DNA from: Sphingobacterium puteale | GTDB lineage: Bacteria; Bacteroidota; Bacteroidia; Sphingobacteriales; Sphingobacteriaceae | DNA length: 64,000 bases | NCBI RefSeq assembly: GCF_003627955.1 | Contig: NZ_RBWS01000021.1 | Coordinates: 1-64,000, forward strand | Reading direction: 5' to 3' | Shown: one piece after another, positions 54,423 through 61,356 of the stretch | How the letters are laid out: each line of letters opens with the position of its first letter | Numbering within the stretch: position 1 is the first letter of the stretch | Notes under the pieces: model-generated | Databases searched by the model: none | What the model was told of the DNA's origin: nothing | What the model saw: only the letters and a program-made list of their open reading frames with translations | Program-made: the position numbers and the translations under genes

Positions 54423-54578
54423 ATGAACACGGCAATATTAGCTACCGAAGATCTTGAAGAAGTAAAATTCGCATCTTTCAATGGACCTGATGACGATGAC
54501 GATGATTTCGATAACGATGATTTCGAAATCCCTGAAATTGAAGGATTGGATGACTTCGATGATGATGATGAATTTTAA
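54423..54578 (+). CDS. 51-residue highly acidic protein
   Basis: A frame of 51 codons starting at ATG 54423 and ending TAA at 54576-54578. The product is dominated by aspartate and glutamate: residues about 22-29 and the C-terminal DDFDDDDEF are nearly all acidic, while the first ~20 (MNTAILATEDLEEVKFASF) are mixed. No family is recognised. Support for coding is that the frame fills the gap between scpB and a strong bidirectional terminator placed about 50 nt after its stop. Codons are consistent with the acidic stretch being protein rather than low-complexity DNA, because both GAT and GAC are used. It is about 150 nt downstream of scpB. Confidence 0.65.
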   Translation: MNTAILATEDLEEVKFASFNGPDDDDDDFDNDDFEIPEIEGLDDFDDDDEF

Positions 54579-54624
54579 TATTTAGTGCGATATAACACTA
54601 CCTATTAAAACCAGCGAATCATTT

Positions 54625-54668
54625 AAAAAAATAAGGCGTTCAATTTGATTGAACGCCTTATTTTTTTA
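54625..54668. terminator. Bidirectional terminator
   Basis: ATAAGGCGTTCAAT (54631-54644) pairs with ATTGAACGCCTTAT (54648-54661) across 3 nt, with A7 and T7 flanks. It serves the acidic protein gene (+) and the thioredoxin operon (-). Confidence 0.9.
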
Positions 54669-54679
54669 AGCCTTCCGAT

Positions 54680-54976
54680 CTACTTCGCCTGGTCTATCAA
54701 CTTATGCAATTCCATTTTTGGGATCATCCCGCTTTGGCGCCACACTTGTTGACCATTTTTAAATAAGATAAATGTAGGCACACCACTTACTTTATAAATG
54801 GAAGCGATTTTCGGATTTTTATCCACATCAATCTTTATGATGGAAAGATCTTCCTGATAAAATTCCTTCACATCCTGTAATACCGGTGCCATCGTCTGGC
54901 ATGGACCGCACCACGTCGCAAAAAAATCCACTAAAACCAGCGAATTTGATTGAATAATCTGGTCAAAAGTTGCCAT
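54680..54976 (-). CDS. Short thioredoxin-family protein
   Basis: A 98-residue thioredoxin domain without a signal peptide. WCGPC is at residues 22-26 and the cis-proline in GVPTFILFKNG. It is shorter at the N-terminus than trxA. It is the last gene of a run GH25 - rhodanese - thioredoxin, 2 nt after the rhodanese gene, suggesting a shared role with sulfur or disulfide chemistry. A canonical trxA is encoded at 397-717. Confidence 0.9.
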   Translation of the reverse strand: MATFDQIIQSNSLVLVDFFATWCGPCQTMAPVLQDVKEFYQEDLSIIKIDVDKNPKIASIYKVSGVPTFILFKNGQQVWRQSGMIPKMELHKLIDQAK

Positions 54977-54978
54977 TA

Positions 54979-55707
54979 TTAATTCTCCTTTATTTCATCT
55001 TTCAATGCCTTATATCCACCCTGAATATTGCACACATTTTTAAATCCCTTTGCACGCAAGATAGACACGGCGACCGCGCTGCGATAGCCCGATTGACAAT
55101 GCACATACAACTGTGTACCATCTTTTTCCAGCGTGTTACCAAAATTAGCGAAATCCGACAACGGAATGTTCATTGCATTGTCAATATGTCCTTTATCAAA
55201 TTCTTTCTCCGTCCGTACGTCAACAATATGACCTGCATCTGATCTTTCTCCAAATTTCTGTACTGTCAGGTTAACAACCGAATCTACTGATTCTCGCTCT
55301 TTCCAGCGCCCCATGCCTCCGTCCAATACACCAATCGCCGCAGTATACCCCAATTGTATCAAACGTTCCCCCACTGCCGTATGATTCCCCTGCTCTGTCA
55401 CAAGCAAAAGTTTTTGATTTCTATTCGGAATGACTTCTGCCAAAAAGGTATCAAAAGGACCTTTAAAACCAATATTGATCGCTCCCGGAATAAATCCTTT
55501 TAAGAAGTCATCAGCAGATCGTGTGTCCAAAACAAATACATCGCCCTGAGCACGTAATTTTTTAAATTGCTTCAGGGAAAGTACAGGCAATCCTGTTACC
55601 GTATATTGCGGCACTCCCTGTCCTGGATGTGATTTTGTTTGGGCGGGCAGCACACTATGACATGTCAAGATACCCCATATAAGCGTGGTTATAAAAACTT
55701 TGTTCAT
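54979..55707 (-). CDS. Exported tandem rhodanese-domain protein
   Basis: A 242-residue protein. A signal peptide (about 1-22, ending PAQ) is followed by two rhodanese domains. The first (about 40-140) has LLVTEQGNHTA where the catalytic cysteine loop should be, so it is probably inactive. The second (about 150-240) has YVHCQSGYRSA with the active cysteine near 205. Such tandem pairs also occur as the C-terminal part of MBL-fold hydrolases, whose catalytic half is not present here. It likely handles persulfide or thiosulfate sulfur in the periplasm. It is 8 nt downstream of the GH25 gene. Confidence 0.86.
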   Translation of the reverse strand: MNKVFITTLIWGILTCHSVLPAQTKSHPGQGVPQYTVTGLPVLSLKQFKKLRAQGDVFVLDTRSADDFLKGFIPGAINIGFKGPFDTFLAEVIPNRNQKLLLVTEQGNHTAVGERLIQLGYTAAIGVLDGGMGRWKERESVDSVVNLTVQKFGERSDAGHIVDVRTEKEFDKGHIDNAMNIPLSDFANFGNTLEKDGTQLYVHCQSGYRSAVAVSILRAKGFKNVCNIQGGYKALKDEIKEN

Positions 55708-55715
55708 CTTATTTA

Positions 55716-56564
55716 CTATTTAAAGGGAATAAGCAATTTTTCCAATTCCGTTATTTTTCCGTTGTAAATATTCAGATCGACATTTCCACGGATACCGGTT
55801 ACTGTTCCTTTCTCCGAAAATTGCCAAAATGCCCAATGCTCTTTTGGGTTTTCGATCCAGAAATTATAGTTCGCGATCCATAGGGTATAGTTCGCAAATT
55901 CATTCTCTAAAAAATCACTATAGAATTTATCTCCGGAATACAGGATGGGCTTGACTTTATAATGCATTTCCACCTCTTCTAGCCAACGTTTCAATCCTAC
56001 TTTAAGGCTATCCATGGACTGTTGCTTCGGATGTTCCTCGATATCCAGTACCGGCGGAAGATCCCCCGGATGAAGCTGTACCTTACGGATGAAATTTTTG
56101 GCTTGTTTAACCGAATTTTCATTTGGTCGAAAGTAATGATATGCTCCCCTTAGGATGGCACGATTTTGTATTTTGGACCAATTCCGGCTAAATTTATCGT
56201 CTATCCCCTTCTCCCCCATTGTCGCACGGATAAACACGAAATCTATTGGAAATTGATCGTTGATCGTATTCACTTTCTGCCAGTCGATATCTTCCTGATA
56301 AGTCGAAACATCAATACCAAACACCTTATCATCATGCTTACTCATGATTTCGATATTACGGATATCATATTTAGCATCCTTTGTTAACGCTTTATTTTTT
56401 GATGTCGCCACGCGGAAGTAATACATGATTCCAGCCTTATAGTGCCATGCAACAAGACATAAGAGAAACGTAAGCATCCCTGCCATCACCCAGATCCATC
56501 TGGTCTCTCGAGACTGCTGCTGCTTCCTGACAGTTTTTGTTCGTTTTGTTTGCCGTTGCCCCAT
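55716..56564 (-). CDS. Membrane-anchored GH25-family lysozyme-like protein
   Basis: A 282-residue GH25 muramidase-type protein. A basic N-terminus and one membrane helix (about 23-41) anchor it. The barrel carries FGIDVSTYQEDIDW (D85) and the catalytic PVLDIEEHP (D174, E176), then the late AFWQFSEKGTVTGI segment. It should cleave murein between MurNAc and GlcNAc in the periplasm or at the surface. It heads a three-gene run with rhodanese and thioredoxin genes. Confidence 0.9.
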   Translation of the reverse strand: MGQRQTKRTKTVRKQQQSRETRWIWVMAGMLTFLLCLVAWHYKAGIMYYFRVATSKNKALTKDAKYDIRNIEIMSKHDDKVFGIDVSTYQEDIDWQKVNTINDQFPIDFVFIRATMGEKGIDDKFSRNWSKIQNRAILRGAYHYFRPNENSVKQAKNFIRKVQLHPGDLPPVLDIEEHPKQQSMDSLKVGLKRWLEEVEMHYKVKPILYSGDKFYSDFLENEFANYTLWIANYNFWIENPKEHWAFWQFSEKGTVTGIRGNVDLNIYNGKITELEKLLIPFK

Positions 56565-56620
56565 ACGATGATGAAGTTACGGGAATCACAATTAACTCGC
56601 AAAATTTTCGCAACAATTTA

Positions 56621-56628
56621 TATTTTTG
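56621..56628 (+). promoter_or_regulatory. Putative -7 element of the bestrophin gene
   Basis: TATTTTTG matches TAnnTTTG and ends 3 nt before the ATG at 56632, so transcription is predicted to begin at or beside the start codon. Confidence 0.5.
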
Positions 56629-56631
56629 TAT

Positions 56632-57516
56632 ATGATCGTATACAATCCTAAAGACTGGCTGTCAGCAACTTTCAAATTGCATAAATCAGACACCTTCAAA
56701 AAGCTGTTTCCCTTTCTTATTTTTATCGCTATCTATTCTTGGGGTATTGCTTACCTCGAATTGGAATACCTCAAATTGAGTGAAAGGAGCTGGGTCAAAA
56801 ATATCACTATCGTCCATAATCTTTTAGGTTTCGTTATCTCCTTACTGTTGGTCTTTAGAACCAACTCGGCTTATGACCGTTGGTGGGAGGCGCGCAAACA
56901 ATGGGGTACATTGACCAATGTCAGCCGTGCTTTTGCCTATAAGCTTAATGCGATTCTTGATGAGGGAGACAAGGTCAATCGCAGCTTCTTCCGAAAAAGT
57001 ATCCCGCTTTTTGCGGAGACCCTGTATGACTTTTTACGGTCTGACTATACCAAGTTTATGCTGGATGAAAATGAACATCCTGAGCTTAAATCATTGGATA
57101 GCAAAAAGCATGGTCCAAATCAGGTTTCCAATATGATTTTTCAGAAGATAAACCAGCTCTATAAGGAACGTATAGTCAGCGGAGACCAATTGATTATACT
57201 CAACGAGGAAATCGTGTCAATGACCAATGTCTGTGGCGCATGTGAACGGATTAAAAATACACCGATTCCCTTGGCGTACAGTGCTTTTATCAAGAAGTTC
57301 ATTATCTTCTATACGATGACACTGCCTGTAGGCTATGTTTTCTCGATCGGATACTTTGTCGTTGTTGCCGTTCCGTTCATCCTATATGTACTTGCATCAC
57401 TGGAATTAATCGGGGAGTCCATCGAGGAGCCTTTTGGTATAGACCAGGACGACCTACCGATTGACAAAATCGCGGCTAATATAAAAAAACACTGCCACGA
57501 GATTATTATAGCGTAG
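56632..57516 (+). CDS. Bestrophin-family channel protein
   Basis: A 294-residue bacterial bestrophin. The N-terminus MIVYNPKDWLSATFKLHKSDTF, a first helix (FLIFIAIYSWGIAYLELEYL), RTNSAYDRWWEARKQWG and the C-terminal GESIEEPFGIDQDDLPID are all signature text. It forms a pentameric anion or cation-permeable channel in the inner membrane. The ATG at 56632 is preferred over a TTG at 56626. It is divergent from GH25, with a leaderless-type promoter. Confidence 0.93.
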   Translation: MIVYNPKDWLSATFKLHKSDTFKKLFPFLIFIAIYSWGIAYLELEYLKLSERSWVKNITIVHNLLGFVISLLLVFRTNSAYDRWWEARKQWGTLTNVSRAFAYKLNAILDEGDKVNRSFFRKSIPLFAETLYDFLRSDYTKFMLDENEHPELKSLDSKKHGPNQVSNMIFQKINQLYKERIVSGDQLIILNEEIVSMTNVCGACERIKNTPIPLAYSAFIKKFIIFYTMTLPVGYVFSIGYFVVVAVPFILYVLASLELIGESIEEPFGIDQDDLPIDKIAANIKKHCHEIIIA

Positions 57517-57573
57517 AGTTTTGAAAATAATCTAGCTCATTTTCAAACCATAAGACATCATTACAAAAATAAG

Positions 57574-57605
57574 TTTTGCAAATCTATACAGAATTTCTAC
57601 TTTTG
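57574..57605 (+). promoter_or_regulatory. Promoter of tRNA-Ser copy 1
   Basis: TTTTG (57574-57578), a 19-nt spacer and TACTTTTG (57598-57605), ending 4 nt before the mature tRNA. Confidence 0.75.
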
Positions 57606-57609
57606 TCGC

Positions 57610-57694
57610 GGAGAGTTGGCAGAGTGGTCGAATGCGGCGGTCTTGAAAACCGTTAACTGTCACAGGTTCGGGGGTTCGAATCCCTCACTCTCCG
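57610..57694 (+). tRNA. tRNA-Ser (TGA), copy 1
   Basis: An 85-nt class II tRNA. Acceptor GGAGAGT pairs with ACTCTCC. The anticodon loop CTTGAAA has anticodon TGA. A long variable arm and the T loop TTCGAAT follow. Identical to copy 2. Confidence 0.95.
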
Positions 57695-57697
57695 CAG

Positions 57698-57727
57698 AAA
57701 AAGCCTTTCAGAAATGAAAGGCTTTTT
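57698..57727 (+). terminator. Terminator of tRNA-Ser copy 1
   Basis: AAAAAGCCTTTCA (57698-57710) pairs with TGAAAGGCTTTTT (57715-57727) across GAAA. Confidence 0.85.
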
Positions 57728-57984
57728 GCATGCTATCGGCTTCGGAAAAAAGGGCCGGCCGGAGGCCGAAAAATGAACCGCATTCCTTATCAGAACTATA
57801 AATCCCAACTGGAATTTCTTTCACTACCTTTTTTTATCGTTGATATCCGGCTGAAAAGGACTGATTCGTATGACAAAGTTTTAATGATCTAAATAAGACA
57901 TTGAAATAAAAACCTGATACACAATCATATCCCTAGAACAAGCCATTCATATAGCACATTAAACAGAGAAAAATGCAAAATAAG

Positions 57985-58016
57985 TTTTGTAAATCTGTTC
58001 AGAATTTCTACTTTTG
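57985..58016 (+). promoter_or_regulatory. Promoter of tRNA-Ser copy 2
   Basis: TTTTG (57985-57989), a 19-nt spacer and TACTTTTG (58009-58016), the same arrangement as copy 1. Confidence 0.75.
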
Positions 58017-58020
58017 TCGC

Positions 58021-58105
58021 GGAGAGTTGGCAGAGTGGTCGAATGCGGCGGTCTTGAAAACCGTTAACTGTCACAGGTTCGGGGGTTCGAATCCCTCACT
58101 CTCCG
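58021..58105 (+). tRNA. tRNA-Ser (TGA), copy 2
   Basis: Identical in sequence to copy 1, offset by 411 nt, with its own promoter and terminator. The duplication covers about 175 bp, from the -33 region to just past the terminator, and only a few flanking bases differ. Confidence 0.95.
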
Positions 58106-58108
58106 CAG

Positions 58109-58138
58109 AAAAAGCCTTTCAGAAATGAAAGGCTTTTT
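58109..58138 (+). terminator. Terminator of tRNA-Ser copy 2
   Basis: Same 13-bp stem and GAAA loop as copy 1, followed by TTTTTGCATG. Confidence 0.85.
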
Positions 58139-58237
58139 GCATGTTATCGGGCTTCGAAACAAACGGAAACGGGATTTGAATGCTCTCTTCGATGAAAATT
58201 TTAAGGGGTGATTAAATAAGGACTGGTCGATTTGTTT

Positions 58238-58753
58238 TCAATCAAAAAGCGTAGGTGTCCGATCTTTGCTCTCCAGATCAATAAGAATAGATTTGTTTTT
58301 CAGACCACCAGCAAAACCAACAAGTTTACCAGATCCACCAATGATCCGATGACAAGGTACAATAATAGATATTGGATTTTTATTCAATGCACCTCCGACT
58401 GCCCGCACAGCTTTTATATCACCTAGCTGGCGCGCCAAATCTCCATAAGTTGTTGTGTGACCGTATGGAATAGCCAATAAAGCTTTCCAAACTTTAAGCT
58501 GAAAAGCTGTGCCCTGCATATCCAGCGGCAGATCAAAAATAGTGCGTTTGCGTTCAAAATACTCAAAAAGTTGTTGCGCTGCAAGCAATAATATTTGCGC
58601 ACCATCATCTCTATGAGGTATTGATATCTTTGCACGGGTATAATCTTCTCCTTCCCACAATACGGCAGTAAGACCACGAATGGTAGCTACAAGCCTTATT
58701 TTCCCTAAAGGTGATGCAATATCCGTATAGACAAGTCCATTATCCTGTGCCAT
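58238..58753 (-). CDS. ogt: Methylated-DNA-protein cysteine S-methyltransferase
   Basis: A 171-residue suicide DNA-repair protein that removes methyl groups from O6-methylguanine. The methyl-acceptor cysteine is C134 in IVPCHRIIG, with the winged helix PYGHTTTYGDLARQLG just before. The first ~75 residues are the usual degenerate RNase H-like domain. No Ada regulator is fused. It stands alone after the tRNA-Ser duplication. Confidence 0.95.
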   Translation of the reverse strand: MAQDNGLVYTDIASPLGKIRLVATIRGLTAVLWEGEDYTRAKISIPHRDDGAQILLLAAQQLFEYFERKRTIFDLPLDMQGTAFQLKVWKALLAIPYGHTTTYGDLARQLGDIKAVRAVGGALNKNPISIIVPCHRIIGGSGKLVGFAGGLKNKSILIDLESKDRTPTLFD

Positions 58754-58972
58754 ATTTTTTTACCAAGTTACTAATCTTTTTTATTCCATTTCCGAAAAAG
58801 GAAACATTGCTTCTCTTTTTATAATGCCATTCCTATCTTACCTTAATCCTAAATTACTTCTAAAAAGTACTAAGAAAAAAATAGATTTTATTATAAAAAA
58901 TATGGAATTCACGCACGTTGAACATCATATCCATAAGAATGAACAATAGTTGTTACCTAAATAATAAAGATC

Positions 58973-59509
58973 ATGGCAGAATTAAACCAAAAAACACAGG
59001 AAAGCGGAAAGAAAAAAATTAGAAGCCGGAAAATGGCACCAAAGGTGGATCTGACAGCAATGGTAGATCTTGCCTTCCTTCTGATTACCTTCTTCATGCT
59101 GACCACGACCCTAAACAAACCTGCGGCGATGGATATTGCCATGCCAGACAAAACAAAAGACGATGTGGATAGCCCAGTCTTTATTGATGAAAACCGGACA
59201 GCAACCCTGATCCTTGGCGATGGAAAATTTATGTGGTATCATGGTGACTTTAAGAAACCCATTGCTTCATCTGAAAAACCGGCCGATATAGAAAAGACAT
59301 TGGCACAGGTGGTCGCACAGCTCAAAGGCAAGATCAGTACCATGCCCAATACGAAAGATATGATTGTCCTGATCAAACCGAGCAAAGAAGCACGGACGAA
59401 AGATGTCATTCGAACGATTGACGAGCTCAAACATCAGAACATTACCCGTTATGTCATAGGTAAAACTCAAAACGAAGAGGAAAAGCAATTATTGGCATCC
59501 ATTCAATAA
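58973..59509 (+). CDS. exbD: ExbD/TolR-family energy-transduction protein
   Basis: A 178-residue ExbD-like protein. One membrane helix (about 26-46) carries the conserved aspartate in VDLTAMVDLAFLLITFFML, and a periplasmic domain follows (RYVIGKTQN near the end). It normally works with ExbB and TonB to power outer-membrane transport. Neither partner is adjacent, so it may serve as an extra subunit for a complex encoded elsewhere. The 219-nt upstream region holds no recognised gene. Confidence 0.88.
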   Translation: MAELNQKTQESGKKKIRSRKMAPKVDLTAMVDLAFLLITFFMLTTTLNKPAAMDIAMPDKTKDDVDSPVFIDENRTATLILGDGKFMWYHGDFKKPIASSEKPADIEKTLAQVVAQLKGKISTMPNTKDMIVLIKPSKEARTKDVIRTIDELKHQNITRYVIGKTQNEEEKQLLASIQ

Positions 59510-59665
59510 AGGCTCCCAGCGATCAAAAGTTTATATCCGCAACAATAACCAGTCCGAGCAATCTTTATCTTTTAAAGCAGAATTGCAGGCATATGGACAA
59601 TGAAATAAAACAGGGTTATCCAAAAAATGGGCAGCCCTGTTCAATATTATTCCAACAATAATAAA

Positions 59666-60232
59666 TTATCTTTTGTCCAGGTTTTGCCAGTAACGTTCCG
59701 CATTTTCTTTTACTTCCGCGGGCAAAGAAGCATAATTATCCGAGTACGTCGTTTTTTCGTACCCGTCCTCCGCCTCTGCTCGCATACGATAAAATTGTCC
59801 TTTGTATAAAATCAGGGCAATACAGCTCAACTGCTTTTCGACATTATCCTTCGGATGTCTGGAATAAATAAACACCGCATCCAATTTTCCGTCTTTGTCT
59901 GCATCAAAAAAAGCTTTTCGGGATTCCCAGACGGAAGTAATGATACCATCTTCCTGAATAGTTTCTTCCACTATCGGCACCCACATACCATCGATTCGTT
60001 GAAATTGCTGCGCATACAGTTTATCCGGATCTGCTCCACGTTCCTCTTTTGAAAAAATGATATAATTATCTTCCTTTGGGGTCTGAATACGCTCAACTTG
60101 CAACACCCGTTTGCCTTTAAACGGAAAGCCCGAAGATTGAAAGTTTTCTTTATTGACCGTAATATCGGTAATCTGTGCCTGCGCGACGGAGCATCCCAGC
60201 AGCAGCAGGGCAAAAAAAGTGTATTTTCCCAT
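59666..60232 (-). CDS. Small secreted protein of unknown family
   Basis: A 188-residue exported protein. A signal peptide (about 1-20, ending AQAQ) is followed by a mixed domain with KEDNYIIFSKEERG, FFDADKDGKLDAVFIYSRH and MRAEAEDGYEK. The DADKDGKLDAVF segment resembles a single calcium-binding, EF-hand-like or VCBS-type loop. I cannot place it in a named family with confidence. It appears to be transcribed alone, between exbD and the haemoglobin gene. Confidence 0.7.
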   Translation of the reverse strand: MGKYTFFALLLLGCSVAQAQITDITVNKENFQSSGFPFKGKRVLQVERIQTPKEDNYIIFSKEERGADPDKLYAQQFQRIDGMWVPIVEETIQEDGIITSVWESRKAFFDADKDGKLDAVFIYSRHPKDNVEKQLSCIALILYKGQFYRMRAEAEDGYEKTTYSDNYASLPAEVKENAERYWQNLDKR

Positions 60233-60417
60233 CTGTTTTTCCCTAAATGTGCATTCAAATTACTGACAATAAAAGAAAAATCCAATATTTTTAACAGGCT
60301 TCTTTACATCAGCCTGATTCATTTCTCCATTATTCTACTTAAATTTAACTTTATTATATACTGTGGGGCAGCTATAGTTAATTCGTATCCGCTTCACAAA
60401 ACTTTACACGTATTCCC

Positions 60418-60810
60418 ATGAAGCAGGATATTCAGACCATTGCGGACATTAAAATATTAGTCGATCAGTTTTATGGCACTGTCCGTCAGGACAGTCTTCT
60501 TGGACCAATTTTTCAGGAACGTATCCAGGACAGATGGGCCCAACATCTGGAAAAGATGTATCGCTTTTGGCAGACCATACTTCTGGATGAACACACCTAC
60601 TTCGGCAGCCCATTTCCGCCTCATATTCCCCTGCCGATCGAAGCAAAGCATTTCGACCACTGGCTTCTGTTATTTGAAGCGACTGTGGACCGTCTGTACA
60701 AGGGTGAAAAAGCCGAAGAAGCTAAGTGGCGTGCACAAAAAATGGCGCAAATGTTCCAGTTTAAAAAAGAATATTTCAATACCAATCCTAAAAAGAAACC
60801 TTTATTATAA
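60418..60810 (+). CDS. Group III truncated haemoglobin
   Basis: A 130-residue haem protein. The proximal histidine is H78 in AKHFDHWLLLFEATVDRLY, and the distal side has FYGTVRQDSLLGPIF typical of group III. Conserved KMYRFWQTILL and AKWRAQKMAQMF follow. Such proteins bind O2 or NO, often under low-oxygen stress. It seems transcribed alone, 170 nt before the BlaI regulator gene. Confidence 0.92.
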   Translation: MKQDIQTIADIKILVDQFYGTVRQDSLLGPIFQERIQDRWAQHLEKMYRFWQTILLDEHTYFGSPFPPHIPLPIEAKHFDHWLLLFEATVDRLYKGEKAEEAKWRAQKMAQMFQFKKEYFNTNPKKKPLL

Positions 60811-60944
60811 AAAAGTCTTCGCGATATTGAGGTTCTCTCCCGCCCAATTTTTGCCACTAAAAAGGTTATCCGCGACTAACAAGCACGAATAAAACATTCA
60901 AAATCAATAAAATAAATAGCAAAATAGATTTTTAACACTTTTTA

Positions 60945-60963
60945 ATTCTACATAATGTAGAAT
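60945..60963. promoter_or_regulatory. BlaI/MecI-type operator, site 1
   Basis: A perfect palindrome ATTCTACATAATGTAGAAT (one central base). It contains the TACA/TGTA half-sites recognised by BlaI-family repressors and overlaps the region upstream of the -7 box. Confidence 0.65.
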
Positions 60964-60966
60964 ATA

Positions 60967-60982
60967 TTCTATATTTGTAGTA
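60967..60982. promoter_or_regulatory. BlaI/MecI-type operator, site 2, over the -7 box and start codon
   Basis: TTCTATATTTGTAGTA matches 13 of 16 bases of the BlaI consensus TACTACATATGTAGTA. It overlaps the -7 element TATATTTG (60970-60977) and the first base of the blaI ATG. Centre-to-centre spacing from site 1 is about two helical turns. A repressor bound here would block its own promoter. Confidence 0.65.
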
Positions 60983-61356
60983 TGAATAAATTATCAGCGA
61001 CCGAGGAACAATTGATGGGGTATATCTGGGACATGAAAAAGGCCTTTATGAAGGATCTTATGGAAGCCTATCCTGAACCCAAACCTGCTCCGACAACAAT
61101 TGCGACATTATTAAAGCGAATGACTGAAAAAGGCGCCATATCTTATGTGCTATACGGCAATTCAAGAGAGTACTACCCTTTGTTTGACAAGGACAGTTAT
61201 TATCTCGCGCACGTCAATGATATCGTTGAAACGTATTTTGATAATTCGGCTTTAAAATTTGCTTCTTTTTTCACCAAACAATCGCAGTTGAACAGGGAGC
61301 AACTGGAAGAGCTAAAAAAAATAATTGATTCGGAAATTAAAAACAAAGCGACATGA
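60982..61356 (+). CDS. blaI: BlaI/MecI/CopY-family transcriptional repressor
   Basis: A 124-residue winged-helix repressor. The DNA-binding part (about 1-75; KLSATEEQLMGYIWDMKKAFMKDL, PTTIATLLKRMTEKGAISYV) precedes a helical dimerisation region (LKFASFFTKQSQLNREQLEELKKI). It is paired with the M56 sensor; the ATG of the next gene overlaps its stop by 4 nt. The paired operators upstream suggest autoregulation. In relatives, cleavage of the repressor relieves control when the sensor detects a signal such as a beta-lactam. Confidence 0.93.
   Translation: MNKLSATEEQLMGYIWDMKKAFMKDLMEAYPEPKPAPTTIATLLKRMTEKGAISYVLYGNSREYYPLFDKDSYYLAHVNDIVETYFDNSALKFASFFTKQSQLNREQLEELKKIIDSEIKNKAT

Noticed and set aside
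57728..57980. A mobile element between the two tRNA-Ser copies
   Set aside because: No transposase or integrase frame and no terminal repeats other than the tRNA units were found in the spacer.
59600..59636. Terminator of exbD formed by ACAGGG and CCCTGT
   Set aside because: The stem is only 6 bp with a long loop and no T tract; not convincing.
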